A model generated the notes under the pieces. The model made no database searches. It was not told the DNA's origin and worked only from the letters and a program-made list of their open reading frames with translations. Below, piece by piece: positions 7,655 through 16,465 of a stretch of 64,000 nucleotides of DNA. The DNA is from Leucothrix arctica (GTDB lineage: Bacteria > Pseudomonadota > Gammaproteobacteria > Thiotrichales > Thiotrichaceae), in contig NZ_QGKL01000042.1 of assembly GCF_003172895.1 (NCBI RefSeq), forward strand, positions 620,001 to 684,000, given 5' to 3'. Position numbers and translations under genes: made by a program. Numbering within the stretch: position 1 is the first letter of the stretch; every line of letters begins with the position of its first letter.

Positions 7655-8629
7655 TTAGCTCTTATGGCTTTTATAAAAAGTGTCTAACGTCTCAATAAAC
7701 AACGGTAGTTGATCTTCTGGCAGCTCATTAATACCTGCTGCAGCTTTGCGTCCACCCCCTGTTGGAAACTGTCGAACAATCTCATCTGCACCCGTTTTAT
7801 TGTTTAACGGTGCGCGAACGCTTACTAGGTAAGTTCCATTATTACGTTTTGTGATTACCGCATGGGCTCGGTCCGGAAACTTGTTTGCTAAGTCATTACC
7901 GAACACACCACTGACGCGACGTGCCCAAGCTTCGTCTGGCAACATAAACACAGCACTAATGTCTGTCTCATGAATTGACGGTGCTTGCTCAGCAGCAGCC
8001 ATATCCTGAATATAACCTTGCTCTAGTTTCTCAAATGTTTCTTTACCCTGCTTGAAGAACTCAAACGGACTCGCGTAATCTTTCATTGCTAAGTACAACT
8101 CAGCAGGTGAAAAATGCAAGTCATCAACCGTTGCACCGTAACCGTTGTAATTCATGTAGATGCCAAGCTTTTCTAATTGATCAGCTTGCTCATCAGTCAA
8201 ACCTGACACCTTACTTAAGGTAGCACCAATCTTTTTCAGGTTATCGCCAAATGCGCCAACAATAGCCCAATGCTGGTACTTACCTTCAAGTGCTTGGTTA
8301 ACCAATGTACTAGTACAGCAATCAGCAGCAGTATTGATATGTGTTGTAAGGTTTTCGTGAGTTATTAACTCATCACCCGCAAAGTGGTGATCAAAATAAC
8401 TAACACTAGCACCGGTTTCTAAGACTTTAAGTAGGCCATCGCGGTTACTGTCCAGAGAAATATCTAAAACAGTCACCTTATCTTCTGAAGAAGCGTCTAC
8501 TCGAGAAAGAAGTTTAATATCGCGTTTAACACCTGTAACCAGTTCACTATCTACTGGGTGTGCGTTACGTAATTGCAGCAACGCACAGATACCATCTGCG
8601 TCACCATTAAAAACATCAATGTACTTCAT
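7655..8629 (-). CDS. DHH family phosphoesterase
   Basis: The protein has 324 residues. The N-terminal NGDADG (about residues 9-14) and FDHH (about 79-82) are metal-binding DHH signatures. The C-terminal GGGRKAAAG (about 292-300) is the DHHA1 substrate-binding motif. Relatives are RecJ/NrnA-type exonucleases and cyclic-dinucleotide or oligoribonucleotide phosphodiesterases. This stand-alone form lacks the extra RecJ domains, and its substrate cannot be read from sequence. It lies between the aminotransferase gene (31 bases upstream) and acpH. I am confident of the family, not of the substrate. Confidence 0.75.
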   Translation of the reverse strand: MKYIDVFNGDADGICALLQLRNAHPVDSELVTGVKRDIKLLSRVDASSEDKVTVLDISLDSNRDGLLKVLETGASVSYFDHHFAGDELITHENLTTHINTAADCCTSTLVNQALEGKYQHWAIVGAFGDNLKKIGATLSKVSGLTDEQADQLEKLGIYMNYNGYGATVDDLHFSPAELYLAMKDYASPFEFFKQGKETFEKLEQGYIQDMAAAEQAPSIHETDISAVFMLPDEAWARRVSGVFGNDLANKFPDRAHAVITKRNNGTYLVSVRAPLNNKTGADEIVRQFPTGGGRKAAAGINELPEDQLPLFIETLDTFYKSHKS

Positions 8630-8660
8630 TTAGCGGATCCTGAATTTTATTTTGGCTGAA

Positions 8661-9932
8661 TTATGACATTACTTGTCGCACTGTAGCTAGTTTTATGCAA
8701 ACAATCAGAACACTGAGTGCAACTTTAAGCTCGTTCGTAGGGGGAAAGCTTGGTGCTATACGAATATTGCAGTCCTTTGGATCTTTTCCATATGGAAACG
8801 GTGCGCCTGCGCCAGTTAGCACCACACCAGCCTCTGAAGACATTGCGATCACTGTCTTCGCTAAGTTTGGCTGTGTATCCAAAGATACGAAATAACCACC
8901 CTCAGGCTTTGTCCATGTTGCGTATTGACTGTCTAGTTCATTGTTTAATTCAGTCAACACTAAGTCAAACTTAGGCGCTAATATCGCACGATGCTTAGCC
9001 ATATGGGCATACGTCGCGTCCATATTAGGCAGTAGCTTTACGGTACGAAGTTGGTTCACTTTATCTGCACCAATGGTAGTAACACCCAACAATTTCTCAA
9101 AATTCTTAAGGTTGTCCTCAGTACTACTCAAAAAACTAATACCAGAACCGGCATGAGTGACTTTAGACGTCGATGCAAACTGCCAAACACTATCTTCCGT
9201 ACCGTGTGCTTTACAACGCTCAAAAATATTCGCTAGTTGTTTAAAATCTTCAATCAAGTCGTGAACAGCATATGCGTTATCCCACATGACTCTGAAACTA
9301 CTGTTGGCAATTTTTCCCAGTGCTGCGATACGATCAACCACGTCATCTGAGTAAGTTGCGCCACTAGGATTAGAGTACTTAGGCACACACCAGATACCAA
9401 TAATGTCGCTATCAGCTTTGATTAATGCTTCAACTTGATCCATATCAGGACCATTCTCATCCATATCAACATTGATCATTTCAATGCCTAAGTTTTCAGT
9501 AATGGAAAAGTGACGATCATAGCCAGGGACAGGACATAACATTTTAGGCGCTTTTAACTCACCCCATGCAGTGTCTTTACCACGACAGCCGTAGAGATAG
9601 TTATTTAACATGACCATATACATAATGTTTAGACTACTGTTACCTACCGACATCGTCTGCGCGACTTCAGTTCCTAATAAATCAGCACCCAGCTGTCTTG
9701 CACTGATAATTCCACGCAAGCCACCGTAGTTACGAGTATCAACACCCGCTGAATCAATAAACTCACCGTCTAAAATACCATCTAGAGAGTCAGATAGATC
9801 TAATTGCTCTGAGGAAGGCTTACCACGAGTTAGGTCGAGACTGAGGTTTTGAGATTTTAAACTCTCATATTCTGCGGTGAGCGTTTGCTCTAGCTGCTTA
9901 AGTGCTTCTGGGGTTGCATTATTTAGTGACAT
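8661..9932 (-). CDS. Aspartate aminotransferase, type Ic (fold-type I PLP enzyme)
   Basis: The protein has 423 residues. The beginning LSLDLTRGKPS and the region GLRGIISARQLGADLLG are typical of the type Ic aspartate aminotransferase subgroup (AspT/AspB-4 like). The PLP lysine is in STSKVTHAGSGISF (about residue 253). It is expected to interconvert aspartate and 2-oxoglutarate with oxaloacetate and glutamate in the cytoplasm. The last residues (IKLATVRQVMS) are ordinary. It is divergent from rep, 167 bases away. No good ribosome site precedes the ATG. Family assignment is strong; substrate preference is by family. Confidence 0.8.
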   Translation of the reverse strand: MSLNNATPEALKQLEQTLTAEYESLKSQNLSLDLTRGKPSSEQLDLSDSLDGILDGEFIDSAGVDTRNYGGLRGIISARQLGADLLGTEVAQTMSVGNSSLNIMYMVMLNNYLYGCRGKDTAWGELKAPKMLCPVPGYDRHFSITENLGIEMINVDMDENGPDMDQVEALIKADSDIIGIWCVPKYSNPSGATYSDDVVDRIAALGKIANSSFRVMWDNAYAVHDLIEDFKQLANIFERCKAHGTEDSVWQFASTSKVTHAGSGISFLSSTEDNLKNFEKLLGVTTIGADKVNQLRTVKLLPNMDATYAHMAKHRAILAPKFDLVLTELNNELDSQYATWTKPEGGYFVSLDTQPNLAKTVIAMSSEAGVVLTGAGAPFPYGKDPKDCNIRIAPSFPPTNELKVALSVLIVCIKLATVRQVMS

Positions 9933-10041
9933 GAGTTGGTAAAGTACTCTTAATTAAGTTAAACAAAAAGCCAATGCATCCAAGATAATCCCTATAGTTA
10001 AACATCACAATAAGAATTTAGAATAGATAACAGCTCTGCTA

Positions 10042-10069
10042 TTATGAGGACATACAAAATGTCTATAAT
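10042..10069 (+). promoter_or_regulatory. Promoter of rep with a palindrome in the spacer
   Basis: TTATGA (10042-10047), a 16-base spacer and a perfect TATAAT (10064-10069) lie 30 bases before the rep ATG. The spacer contains the palindrome GACAT-acaaa-ATGTC (10049-10063), which could be a repressor site covering the promoter. Confidence 0.5.
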
Positions 10070-10099
10070 CGCACTCCTACTCGGGTAGAAAACTTCTAA

Positions 10100-12109
10100 A
10101 TGCCAGGCTTAAATCCACAACAACAAGCAGCTGTTGAACACATCGGCACTCCTTTACTCGTTTTAGCGGGCGCAGGGACTGGAAAAACACGCGTAATCAC
10201 TGAAAAAATCGCATGGTTAATCCGTAATGCAGGGGTAAAAGGTAAGCAAATCGCTGCCATTACCTTTACTAACAAAGCCTCACGCGAGATGAAGGAACGT
10301 GCAACTCAGCTATTGAGCAAAGATGAAGCGCGTGGCCTAACCGTTGCGACATTTCATAACTTAGGCTTACAAGTTATTCGTAAGGAATACAAAGCCCTCG
10401 GTTATAAGTCCGGATTTAGTATTTTAGACGCACAAGACACCGATACCATTATCAAAGAACTGATGATGCGTGGCGGCGAAGAAATGGCTGAGCCAGAAGA
10501 AGATTTCCGATGGGTTATCTCACGCTGGAAAAATGACTTCGTCTCCCCTATGCAAGCCTTTGAACAAGCGATGACACCGAACGACTTGTTAGCGGCAAAA
10601 GTATACCAACGCTACCAACGACAATTAAAAGCGTATAACGCCTTAGATTTTGATGATCTGATAGTATTGCCTGTGCAATTGTTTGATAGCAACCCTGAAA
10701 TATTAAGTCAGTGGCAAAACAAGCTTCAATACCTGTTGGTCGATGAGTACCAAGACACCAACAACTGTCAGTACCGACTCGTTCGCCAACTAGCCGGTGT
10801 CCGTGCCGAATTAACCGTGGTTGGTGACGATGACCAATCTATCTACGCATGGCGTGGGGCCAAGCCTGAGAACATCAACCAGCTGCGTAGTGATTACCCG
10901 AACTTAAAACTCGTCAAGCTAGAGCAAAACTATCGCTCAACATCCAGCATTCTAGACAGTGCTAACTACATGATCTCCAACAACCCTCACTTGTTTGACA
11001 AAAAGCTGTGGAGTGCGCTAGGTCATGGAGAAAAGATACGCATAATCCCCTGCCGTACCGCTGAGCACGAGATAGAGCGAGTTGTTGGCGAGATCATGAA
11101 ATACAACTTTCGTGATAAAGCAGAACATAAAGACTTCGCGATTCTCTATCGAAGCAACCACCAAAGTCGTTTGTTTGAGCGCTACCTAAGACAAAATAAT
11201 ATTCCGTATAAGATCAGTGGCGGTACATCATTTTTCTCCCGTGCGGAAGTTAAAGACACCCTCTCCTATATTCGTCTGATCAGCAACACGGCGGATGATG
11301 CAGCCTTCCTACGCGTAGTGAATACCCCTAAGCGTGAGATCGGTGCAACCACCATGGAAAAGCTAGGCGACTATGCAAATAATCGTGGTATTAGTTTGTT
11401 TGCAGCCTCTACAGAAATGGGTTTAGCTACGCAACTAACAGAGCGCGGTCGTCAGCGCCTAGCGACGTTTAGCCAATGGATAAATGAAGTCGCATTTGCC
11501 GCACGAGAGATGGAACCACACAAAGTAGTCGAGCGAGTCATCAGTGATATCGATTATTTAGATTGGATGCACACCACCAGTAGCTCACCGAAAATGGCCG
11601 AGCGACGCATGGAAAACGTGCAAGAAGTTATCGACTGGATTAAGCGCTTGCATAACGAAGGCGAAGGTAAGCACCAAGACTTGGCCGATATCGTGGCACA
11701 CATGAGCTTGATGGATATCTTAGAGCGCAACCAAGAAGACGACGATGAAGATGCAGTCAGTCTTATGACCCTACACACATCAAAAGGACTAGAGTTTCCT
11801 TACGTGTTTCTGGTGGGCGCGGAAGAAGAAATACTGCCTCACGCTAACTCGATGGAAGATGGCGGTTTAGAAGAAGAGCGTCGCCTTGCCTACGTAGGTA
11901 TTACCCGTGCTCAAAGACACCTGACCATTACCTTTGCAAAAACACGTAACAAGTTTGGTGAAAAGATTACCTGTGACCCTAGCCGCTTCTTAGATGAGCT
12001 ACCAGAAGAACACATCGAATGGGAAGACCGCACCACGGTATCACCTGAGAAACAAAAGGAAACGGCAAAAAGTTTCATTAACAACTTACAAGACATGCTT
12101 GACGACTAA
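10100..12109 (+). CDS. rep: ATP-dependent DNA helicase Rep
   Basis: The protein has 669 residues, against 673 in E. coli Rep. It begins with the Q motif LNPQQQAAVEH, then Walker A AGAGTGKTR (about 22-30), motif II VDEYQDTN, motif III VVGDDDQSIYAWRGA, LEQNYRS, and C-terminal motifs LMTLHTSKGLEF and RLAYVGITRAQ. This superfamily 1A 3'-5' helicase removes proteins ahead of the replication fork. Rep is preferred over UvrD on length and on the LNPQQ start. It is probably translationally coupled to the decarboxylase gene, which begins two bases after its stop. Confidence 0.9.
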   Translation: MPGLNPQQQAAVEHIGTPLLVLAGAGTGKTRVITEKIAWLIRNAGVKGKQIAAITFTNKASREMKERATQLLSKDEARGLTVATFHNLGLQVIRKEYKALGYKSGFSILDAQDTDTIIKELMMRGGEEMAEPEEDFRWVISRWKNDFVSPMQAFEQAMTPNDLLAAKVYQRYQRQLKAYNALDFDDLIVLPVQLFDSNPEILSQWQNKLQYLLVDEYQDTNNCQYRLVRQLAGVRAELTVVGDDDQSIYAWRGAKPENINQLRSDYPNLKLVKLEQNYRSTSSILDSANYMISNNPHLFDKKLWSALGHGEKIRIIPCRTAEHEIERVVGEIMKYNFRDKAEHKDFAILYRSNHQSRLFERYLRQNNIPYKISGGTSFFSRAEVKDTLSYIRLISNTADDAAFLRVVNTPKREIGATTMEKLGDYANNRGISLFAASTEMGLATQLTERGRQRLATFSQWINEVAFAAREMEPHKVVERVISDIDYLDWMHTTSSSPKMAERRMENVQEVIDWIKRLHNEGEGKHQDLADIVAHMSLMDILERNQEDDDEDAVSLMTLHTSKGLEFPYVFLVGAEEEILPHANSMEDGGLEEERRLAYVGITRAQRHLTITFAKTRNKFGEKITCDPSRFLDELPEEHIEWEDRTTVSPEKQKETAKSFINNLQDMLDD

Positions 12110-12111
12110 CA

Positions 12112-13521
12112 ATGATTAAAAATGATAGACAACTCATGCTTCAAACAGCTGAGCTACTCATCGAGTATTTATCAGAAAATGATAACGCTGACGTAGCTAT
12201 TAGTGAGTACTTAAGCGCTGACGACTTACAGCAATGTTTGAATCTCACGTTAGATGATGAAAGCGTCTCGCACGACCGCATCATCGACGATATTAAACAA
12301 TACCTTCGCTACTGCACGCGTACTAGTCACCCTCACTTCATGAAGCAACTCTTCTCTGGCAGTACCAGCGCAGCGATTGCAGGTGACTGGGTAACGACGG
12401 TCACTAATACTGCCGCTCACACCTACCAAGTAGCTCCCGTGGCGACACTCATGGAAGAAACACTGATTACTAAGCTTAATGAGTTAGTAGGCTTTGAGAG
12501 TGGCGACGGCATCATGGTCACCGGCGGCAGCAATGCAAACCTTGTGGGCATCTATTGTGGCTTACATAAACGCTGGCCTGACATAAAACAAGAAGGCTTT
12601 CGCGGCCAGCAGCCAGTCATATATGTGTCAGACCAATGTCATTACTCCTATGAAAAAGCCGTATTTACTCTCGGTATAGGTACAAACAACCTACGCAAAG
12701 TAAACACTGACGAACAAAACCGCATAGACCCAGAAGCGCTTCGATTGGCGATCATTGAAGACCTGAAACTCGGCAAGCACCCTTACTGTATTGGTGCTAC
12801 CTCCGGTACTACGGTAGCGGGTTCATTTGACCCGTTAGAAGCACTAGCAGATCTGGCTGATGAGTTTGGCCTTTGGCTACACGTTGATGCAGCCTGGGGA
12901 GGCCCAGTGCTGTTTAGTGAAACACACAAGCATCTTATGAGAGGGGTTGAGCGTGCCGACTCTGTCACATGGGACGCACACAAATTTATGTCACTCCCCT
13001 TAATTTGCTCAGCTATTTTAGTGCGTGAGCATGGCATATTAGAGTCAGCATGTAGTGGTGGTGGCCAGGCCTACTTATTTCATGAAGATGAAAACTCAGA
13101 CCATAACTACGGCAAAAAATCACTCCAGTGTGGCCGTCACGTAGACTCACTCAAACTATGGCTAGACTGGCGTTATAAAGGTACACACGGTTACCGCGAT
13201 CAACTCGATAAATCGATGCAACTTGCTCAGTACTTTGTTCAACAAGTTAACGCACACGAGCAATTAGAAATGATACTCGAGCCAGACTATCTAAACCTAT
13301 TTTTCCGTTTTGTACCCGACGCAACAATCGATGCAACTAACCGCGACCAGCTCAACCTAGACATACTCACCAAGATGAAAGAAAACGGCAGCTTCTATAT
13401 CGACTATGCGACCGTTAAAGATCAACTTGGCATTCGTTTAGTGTTGGTCAACAACCGTATTGAAACGTCACATTTAGACAGTTTGCTTGATGAAATCGTG
13501 GATATCGGTAATCAAACCTAA
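12112..13521 (+). CDS. Pyridoxal-phosphate dependent group II decarboxylase
   Basis: The protein has 469 residues. HVDAAWGG carries the PLP-ring aspartate, and TWDAHKFM (about residue 290) carries the Schiff-base lysine of group II decarboxylases (glutamate, cysteine sulfinate, diaminobutyrate and aspartate types). MKQLFSGSTSAAIAGDW and VTGGSNANLVG are typical substrate and cofactor segments. The amino acid cannot be decided; cysteine sulfinate or aspartate are possible. It starts two bases after rep with no obvious ribosome site, which suggests coupling. A functional link with rep is not expected. No terminator follows clearly. Confidence 0.75.
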   Translation: MIKNDRQLMLQTAELLIEYLSENDNADVAISEYLSADDLQQCLNLTLDDESVSHDRIIDDIKQYLRYCTRTSHPHFMKQLFSGSTSAAIAGDWVTTVTNTAAHTYQVAPVATLMEETLITKLNELVGFESGDGIMVTGGSNANLVGIYCGLHKRWPDIKQEGFRGQQPVIYVSDQCHYSYEKAVFTLGIGTNNLRKVNTDEQNRIDPEALRLAIIEDLKLGKHPYCIGATSGTTVAGSFDPLEALADLADEFGLWLHVDAAWGGPVLFSETHKHLMRGVERADSVTWDAHKFMSLPLICSAILVREHGILESACSGGGQAYLFHEDENSDHNYGKKSLQCGRHVDSLKLWLDWRYKGTHGYRDQLDKSMQLAQYFVQQVNAHEQLEMILEPDYLNLFFRFVPDATIDATNRDQLNLDILTKMKENGSFYIDYATVKDQLGIRLVLVNNRIETSHLDSLLDEIVDIGNQT

Positions 13522-13620
13522 GAAGACATCACTGAACAAAATCATTAGCATAAGTACAATCTAAACACTTAAAAATTACGTACTGTTTGTATTAACCCAT
13601 TATTGTTAGGAAGTACTGCC

Positions 13621-14865
13621 ATGCCTCGTCAAAAAGTCACGTTCACCAACAACCTTGGAATCGAACTAGCAGGGTCATTAGAAACACCTAAGGATGACAC
13701 TCCTATTCGCAGCTATGCACTATTTGCTCACTGCTTTACTTGCGGTAAAGATATTGCAGCAGCTTCTCGCGTTGCACGCGCACTGACTAAGCACGGAATT
13801 GCAGTATTGCGCTTCGACTTTACGGGTTTAGGAAATAGCGACGGTGACTTTGCAAATACACACTTTTCATCCAATATTGACGACCTCGTTTCAGCTTATG
13901 AAATGCTTGAACGTAACTACCGCGCACCACAGCTAATTATTGGACATAGCTTAGGTGGCACAGCGGTACTTGGCTCTGCACACAAAATGCCTCAGATAAA
14001 AGCAGTCGTTACCATTGGCTCACCTGCCACTGCTGACCATGTAGAGCACTTATTTACGTGCCCTACTGACGAAATGGAAAAGGATGCTGACGTAGAGATC
14101 AACCTAGGCATTAGAAAGTTTAATGTGCGCAGACAGATGCTGGACGAGCTACGCAAGCATGATGATGTGAGTTACATCAGCAAGTTAAACTTACCGATTA
14201 TGGTATTTCATTCGCCGATTGATACAGTTGTGTCGGTCAATGAAGCAAGTAAGATATTCCAAGCAGCGAAGCACCCGAAAAGCTTTGTCTCTTTAGATGA
14301 CGCTGACCATCTACTAAGCTCAGCTAAAGATGCAGAATATGTCGCACAGACGCTTGCTAGCTGGGCAGATCGTTACTTAGACGAAGTACCTAGCGCAGAT
14401 GTCGTCGCTGATAATGCGGTGGCGCGTGTAAAGGCGCTAAAGCACGGTGATGTGCTAATTACCGAAAAAGATAAGAAGTTTTTACGTGGCTTGTACTCGG
14501 ATGATCATCAGATATTGTCGGATGAACCAAAAAGCATGGGTGGCAGAAACTTAGGCCCTACCCCTTATGATTTACTGCTAATGGCACTTGGCTCTTGCAC
14601 ATCTATGACGATTCGTATGTATGCTAATCATAAGAAAATCCCTCTAGAAGATGTGAATGTGACGTTGAATCATGAGCGTATTCATACAGATGATTGCGCT
14701 GACTGCGAAGGCGAAAGCGGCAAGATTGAGCGTATTACGCGTGATGTTGAATTGAAGGGTGATTTGACGGATGCACAGCGTAAGCGACTGATTGAAATTG
14801 CAGATCGTTGTCCAGTGCATCGTACGCTTGAGGGTGACTTGGTAATTAGGACTCGCGAGGGATAA
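13621..14865 (+). CDS. Alpha/beta hydrolase-OsmC fusion protein
   Basis: The protein has 414 residues. ATG at 13621 is chosen because AGGAAG lies about 9 bases upstream; an in-frame TTG at 13603 has no such site. Residues about 1-255 are an alpha/beta hydrolase with nucleophile elbow GHSLGG and late DADH. From about 275 an OsmC/Ohr-like domain carries GSCTSM and DRCPVHRTLEG, with the two cysteines used in OsmC peroxidase chemistry. This fusion is known in many proteobacteria; it is thought to link ester hydrolysis to thiol-dependent peroxide handling, substrate unknown. A strong hairpin follows the stop. Confidence 0.8.
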   Translation: MPRQKVTFTNNLGIELAGSLETPKDDTPIRSYALFAHCFTCGKDIAAASRVARALTKHGIAVLRFDFTGLGNSDGDFANTHFSSNIDDLVSAYEMLERNYRAPQLIIGHSLGGTAVLGSAHKMPQIKAVVTIGSPATADHVEHLFTCPTDEMEKDADVEINLGIRKFNVRRQMLDELRKHDDVSYISKLNLPIMVFHSPIDTVVSVNEASKIFQAAKHPKSFVSLDDADHLLSSAKDAEYVAQTLASWADRYLDEVPSADVVADNAVARVKALKHGDVLITEKDKKFLRGLYSDDHQILSDEPKSMGGRNLGPTPYDLLLMALGSCTSMTIRMYANHKKIPLEDVNVTLNHERIHTDDCADCEGESGKIERITRDVELKGDLTDAQRKRLIEIADRCPVHRTLEGDLVIRTREG

Positions 14866-14899
14866 GTTTGTTGTTAGTTAAAACTTGATTCCGTATAGT

Positions 14900-14939
14900 T
14901 CTGTTAGAAATTCAATCATTTCATTGGATTTCTAACAGA
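14900..14939. repeat. Long near-perfect hairpin
   Basis: TCTGTTAGAAAT (14900-14911) is the exact reverse complement of ATTTCTAACAGA (14928-14939). Inside, a T-G wobble and CAAT/ATTG extend the stem to 17 pairs around the 6-base loop catttc. No T run follows, so a factor-independent terminator is doubtful. It may stabilise the 3' end of the upstream mRNA. Confidence 0.6.
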
Positions 14940-15014
14940 GCAGAATTGCTTAAGTCAAACCTAGGGAATCCGAGCGAACATAAAGTTATGCTGCTAATTA
15001 AGCCTTATACTTAG

Positions 15015-15494
15015 ATGAAAAATTTAGTAAAAATAATTTCAGTTGATGTTAAGAGCACTTATGCTCGCCAACTAGAGAAAATCCTCAAAGAGTGGGTTCC
15101 CGACTACTTTATTGAAGATTTCCATGGCCCTACTTTTCTATGCCATCCAGCGTCTGATTCTTTTGAAATATTAGTGATATTAGAAAATGAAATCTGTGTG
15201 GGTGGAGCGCTCATATCAGAGTCCGTTGTCTTTAATGAATTCCTCTCACCAGAGCATTCAGATGTTTCAAAGAAGCTACAAAATACAGGTTATAAAAACT
15301 TTTGTTATTTTTCTGTGCAGGAAGATAACCGTGGTAAAGGCTATGGAAAACTAGTGATTCAGCATCTTGTGAAAAGTAACGCTAAATACTGGCTCACCTG
15401 TTCGCCGCACTTATCCAACTTCTATATTAAAAATGGTTTTGATATAGCGCTTAAGGCGTGTAAATCAAGTAACTCGATTTTGACTTTTAAATAA
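15015..15494 (+). CDS. GNAT-family N-acetyltransferase
   Basis: The protein has 159 residues. The acetyl-CoA pyrophosphate loop is visible as EDNRGKGYGKLVIQHL (about residues 108-123), followed by the C-terminal LSNFYIKNGFDI typical of GNAT enzymes. There is no signal peptide, so it is cytoplasmic. The acceptor is unknown. The start is ATG at 15015; the upstream ribosome site is weak. It stands alone between the hydrolase-OsmC gene and the amidase gene. Confidence 0.65.
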   Translation: MKNLVKIISVDVKSTYARQLEKILKEWVPDYFIEDFHGPTFLCHPASDSFEILVILENEICVGGALISESVVFNEFLSPEHSDVSKKLQNTGYKNFCYFSVQEDNRGKGYGKLVIQHLVKSNAKYWLTCSPHLSNFYIKNGFDIALKACKSSNSILTFK

Positions 15495-15625
15495 GCCATT
15501 ACAAACCAGCCAATTTAGATTACATTCATTTAACAGTAAGCCTGTATTCATTTCCCATAAAGGTTCAGCTTCCTATATTGAAGCCATATCACACTATATG
15601 TTGATGACACATCACGGACCGATAC

Positions 15626-16252
15626 TTGAAAAACAATCCCACAAAAAACACGGCGCTCTGGCTGTCACTTTTAGTAATAGCAACATCCTTAGTCGCTTGC
15701 CAAAATAACTCAGCGCTGGGCGTAGTTTCAAACTATCACTGGAATAAGCACGGTCTTGTCACCAACAATAACAAGCTCAACTACCACTCTAGATCAATCA
15801 ACAAAATTACCATTCACCACACTGCCACCCAAAACAAAATCGGTGAGAGTGACCTTGAACGACTCAGAAGCGCTAGGCGTTACCATATGCAAGACAGAGG
15901 TTGGGGAGATATCGCTTACCATTATCTGATCGCATCAGACGGTACGATTTACCAAGGCAGAAGCGCAGATTTCGTTGGTGGCAGTTCTACAGACTACGGC
16001 ACAGATAACAATTTATTGATTGCTATGATTGGTAACTTTGAAGTTGAAAATCCCAGTTATCAAGCGCTTGAGTCATTAAAAAATCTAGTCGCCAATCGGG
16101 CGCTTCACTACCGTATTAATCCAGCCAATATAAGTACTCATCGACATCACGCGTCAACGTTATGCCCAGGAGTAAGGTTACAGCACTGGTTTGATCGTGT
16201 CGGTGAAAATGAAATACTTCACAAGCTACAAGAAAAAACATCATTGTTTTAG
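15626..16252 (+). CDS. N-acetylmuramoyl-L-alanine amidase lipoprotein (Amidase_2 type)
   Basis: The protein has 208 residues and a TTG start; no in-frame ATG lies near the N-terminus. A lipoprotein signal ends in SLVAC with lipidated Cys25, so it should be anchored in a membrane facing the periplasm. The Amidase_2/PGRP fold shows the zinc ligand region ITIHHTATQ (about 58-66), YHYLIASDGTIYQGR, and a late HRHH...CPG with further ligands. It cleaves the amide between muramic acid and L-alanine of peptidoglycan. The next gene is also a wall-lytic enzyme. Confidence 0.8.
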   Translation: MKNNPTKNTALWLSLLVIATSLVACQNNSALGVVSNYHWNKHGLVTNNNKLNYHSRSINKITIHHTATQNKIGESDLERLRSARRYHMQDRGWGDIAYHYLIASDGTIYQGRSADFVGGSSTDYGTDNNLLIAMIGNFEVENPSYQALESLKNLVANRALHYRINPANISTHRHHASTLCPGVRLQHWFDRVGENEILHKLQEKTSLF

Positions 16253-16465
16253 TCTTAAATCTGCTAGAAAATCCTCAGCATTGCACAGCAATAGACTAAT
16301 TATTCATTTGTAGGAATTCATCAGGTGAAGTAGCTAAAAACTGCCTAATGTAAACGATTGTTATAGCGGTCACGCTGCTAACTCAGGAACCTTGACTCTG
16401 TTAAAGTGGTCCGAGACTCAAGATCCACACATCACTCATTATATTCATCAATAAAAAGGCTAACG

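Noticed and set aside
13603-13620. TTG start adding six residues to the hydrolase-OsmC protein
   Set aside because: AGGAAG is well spaced from the ATG at 13621 and would lie inside the extension.
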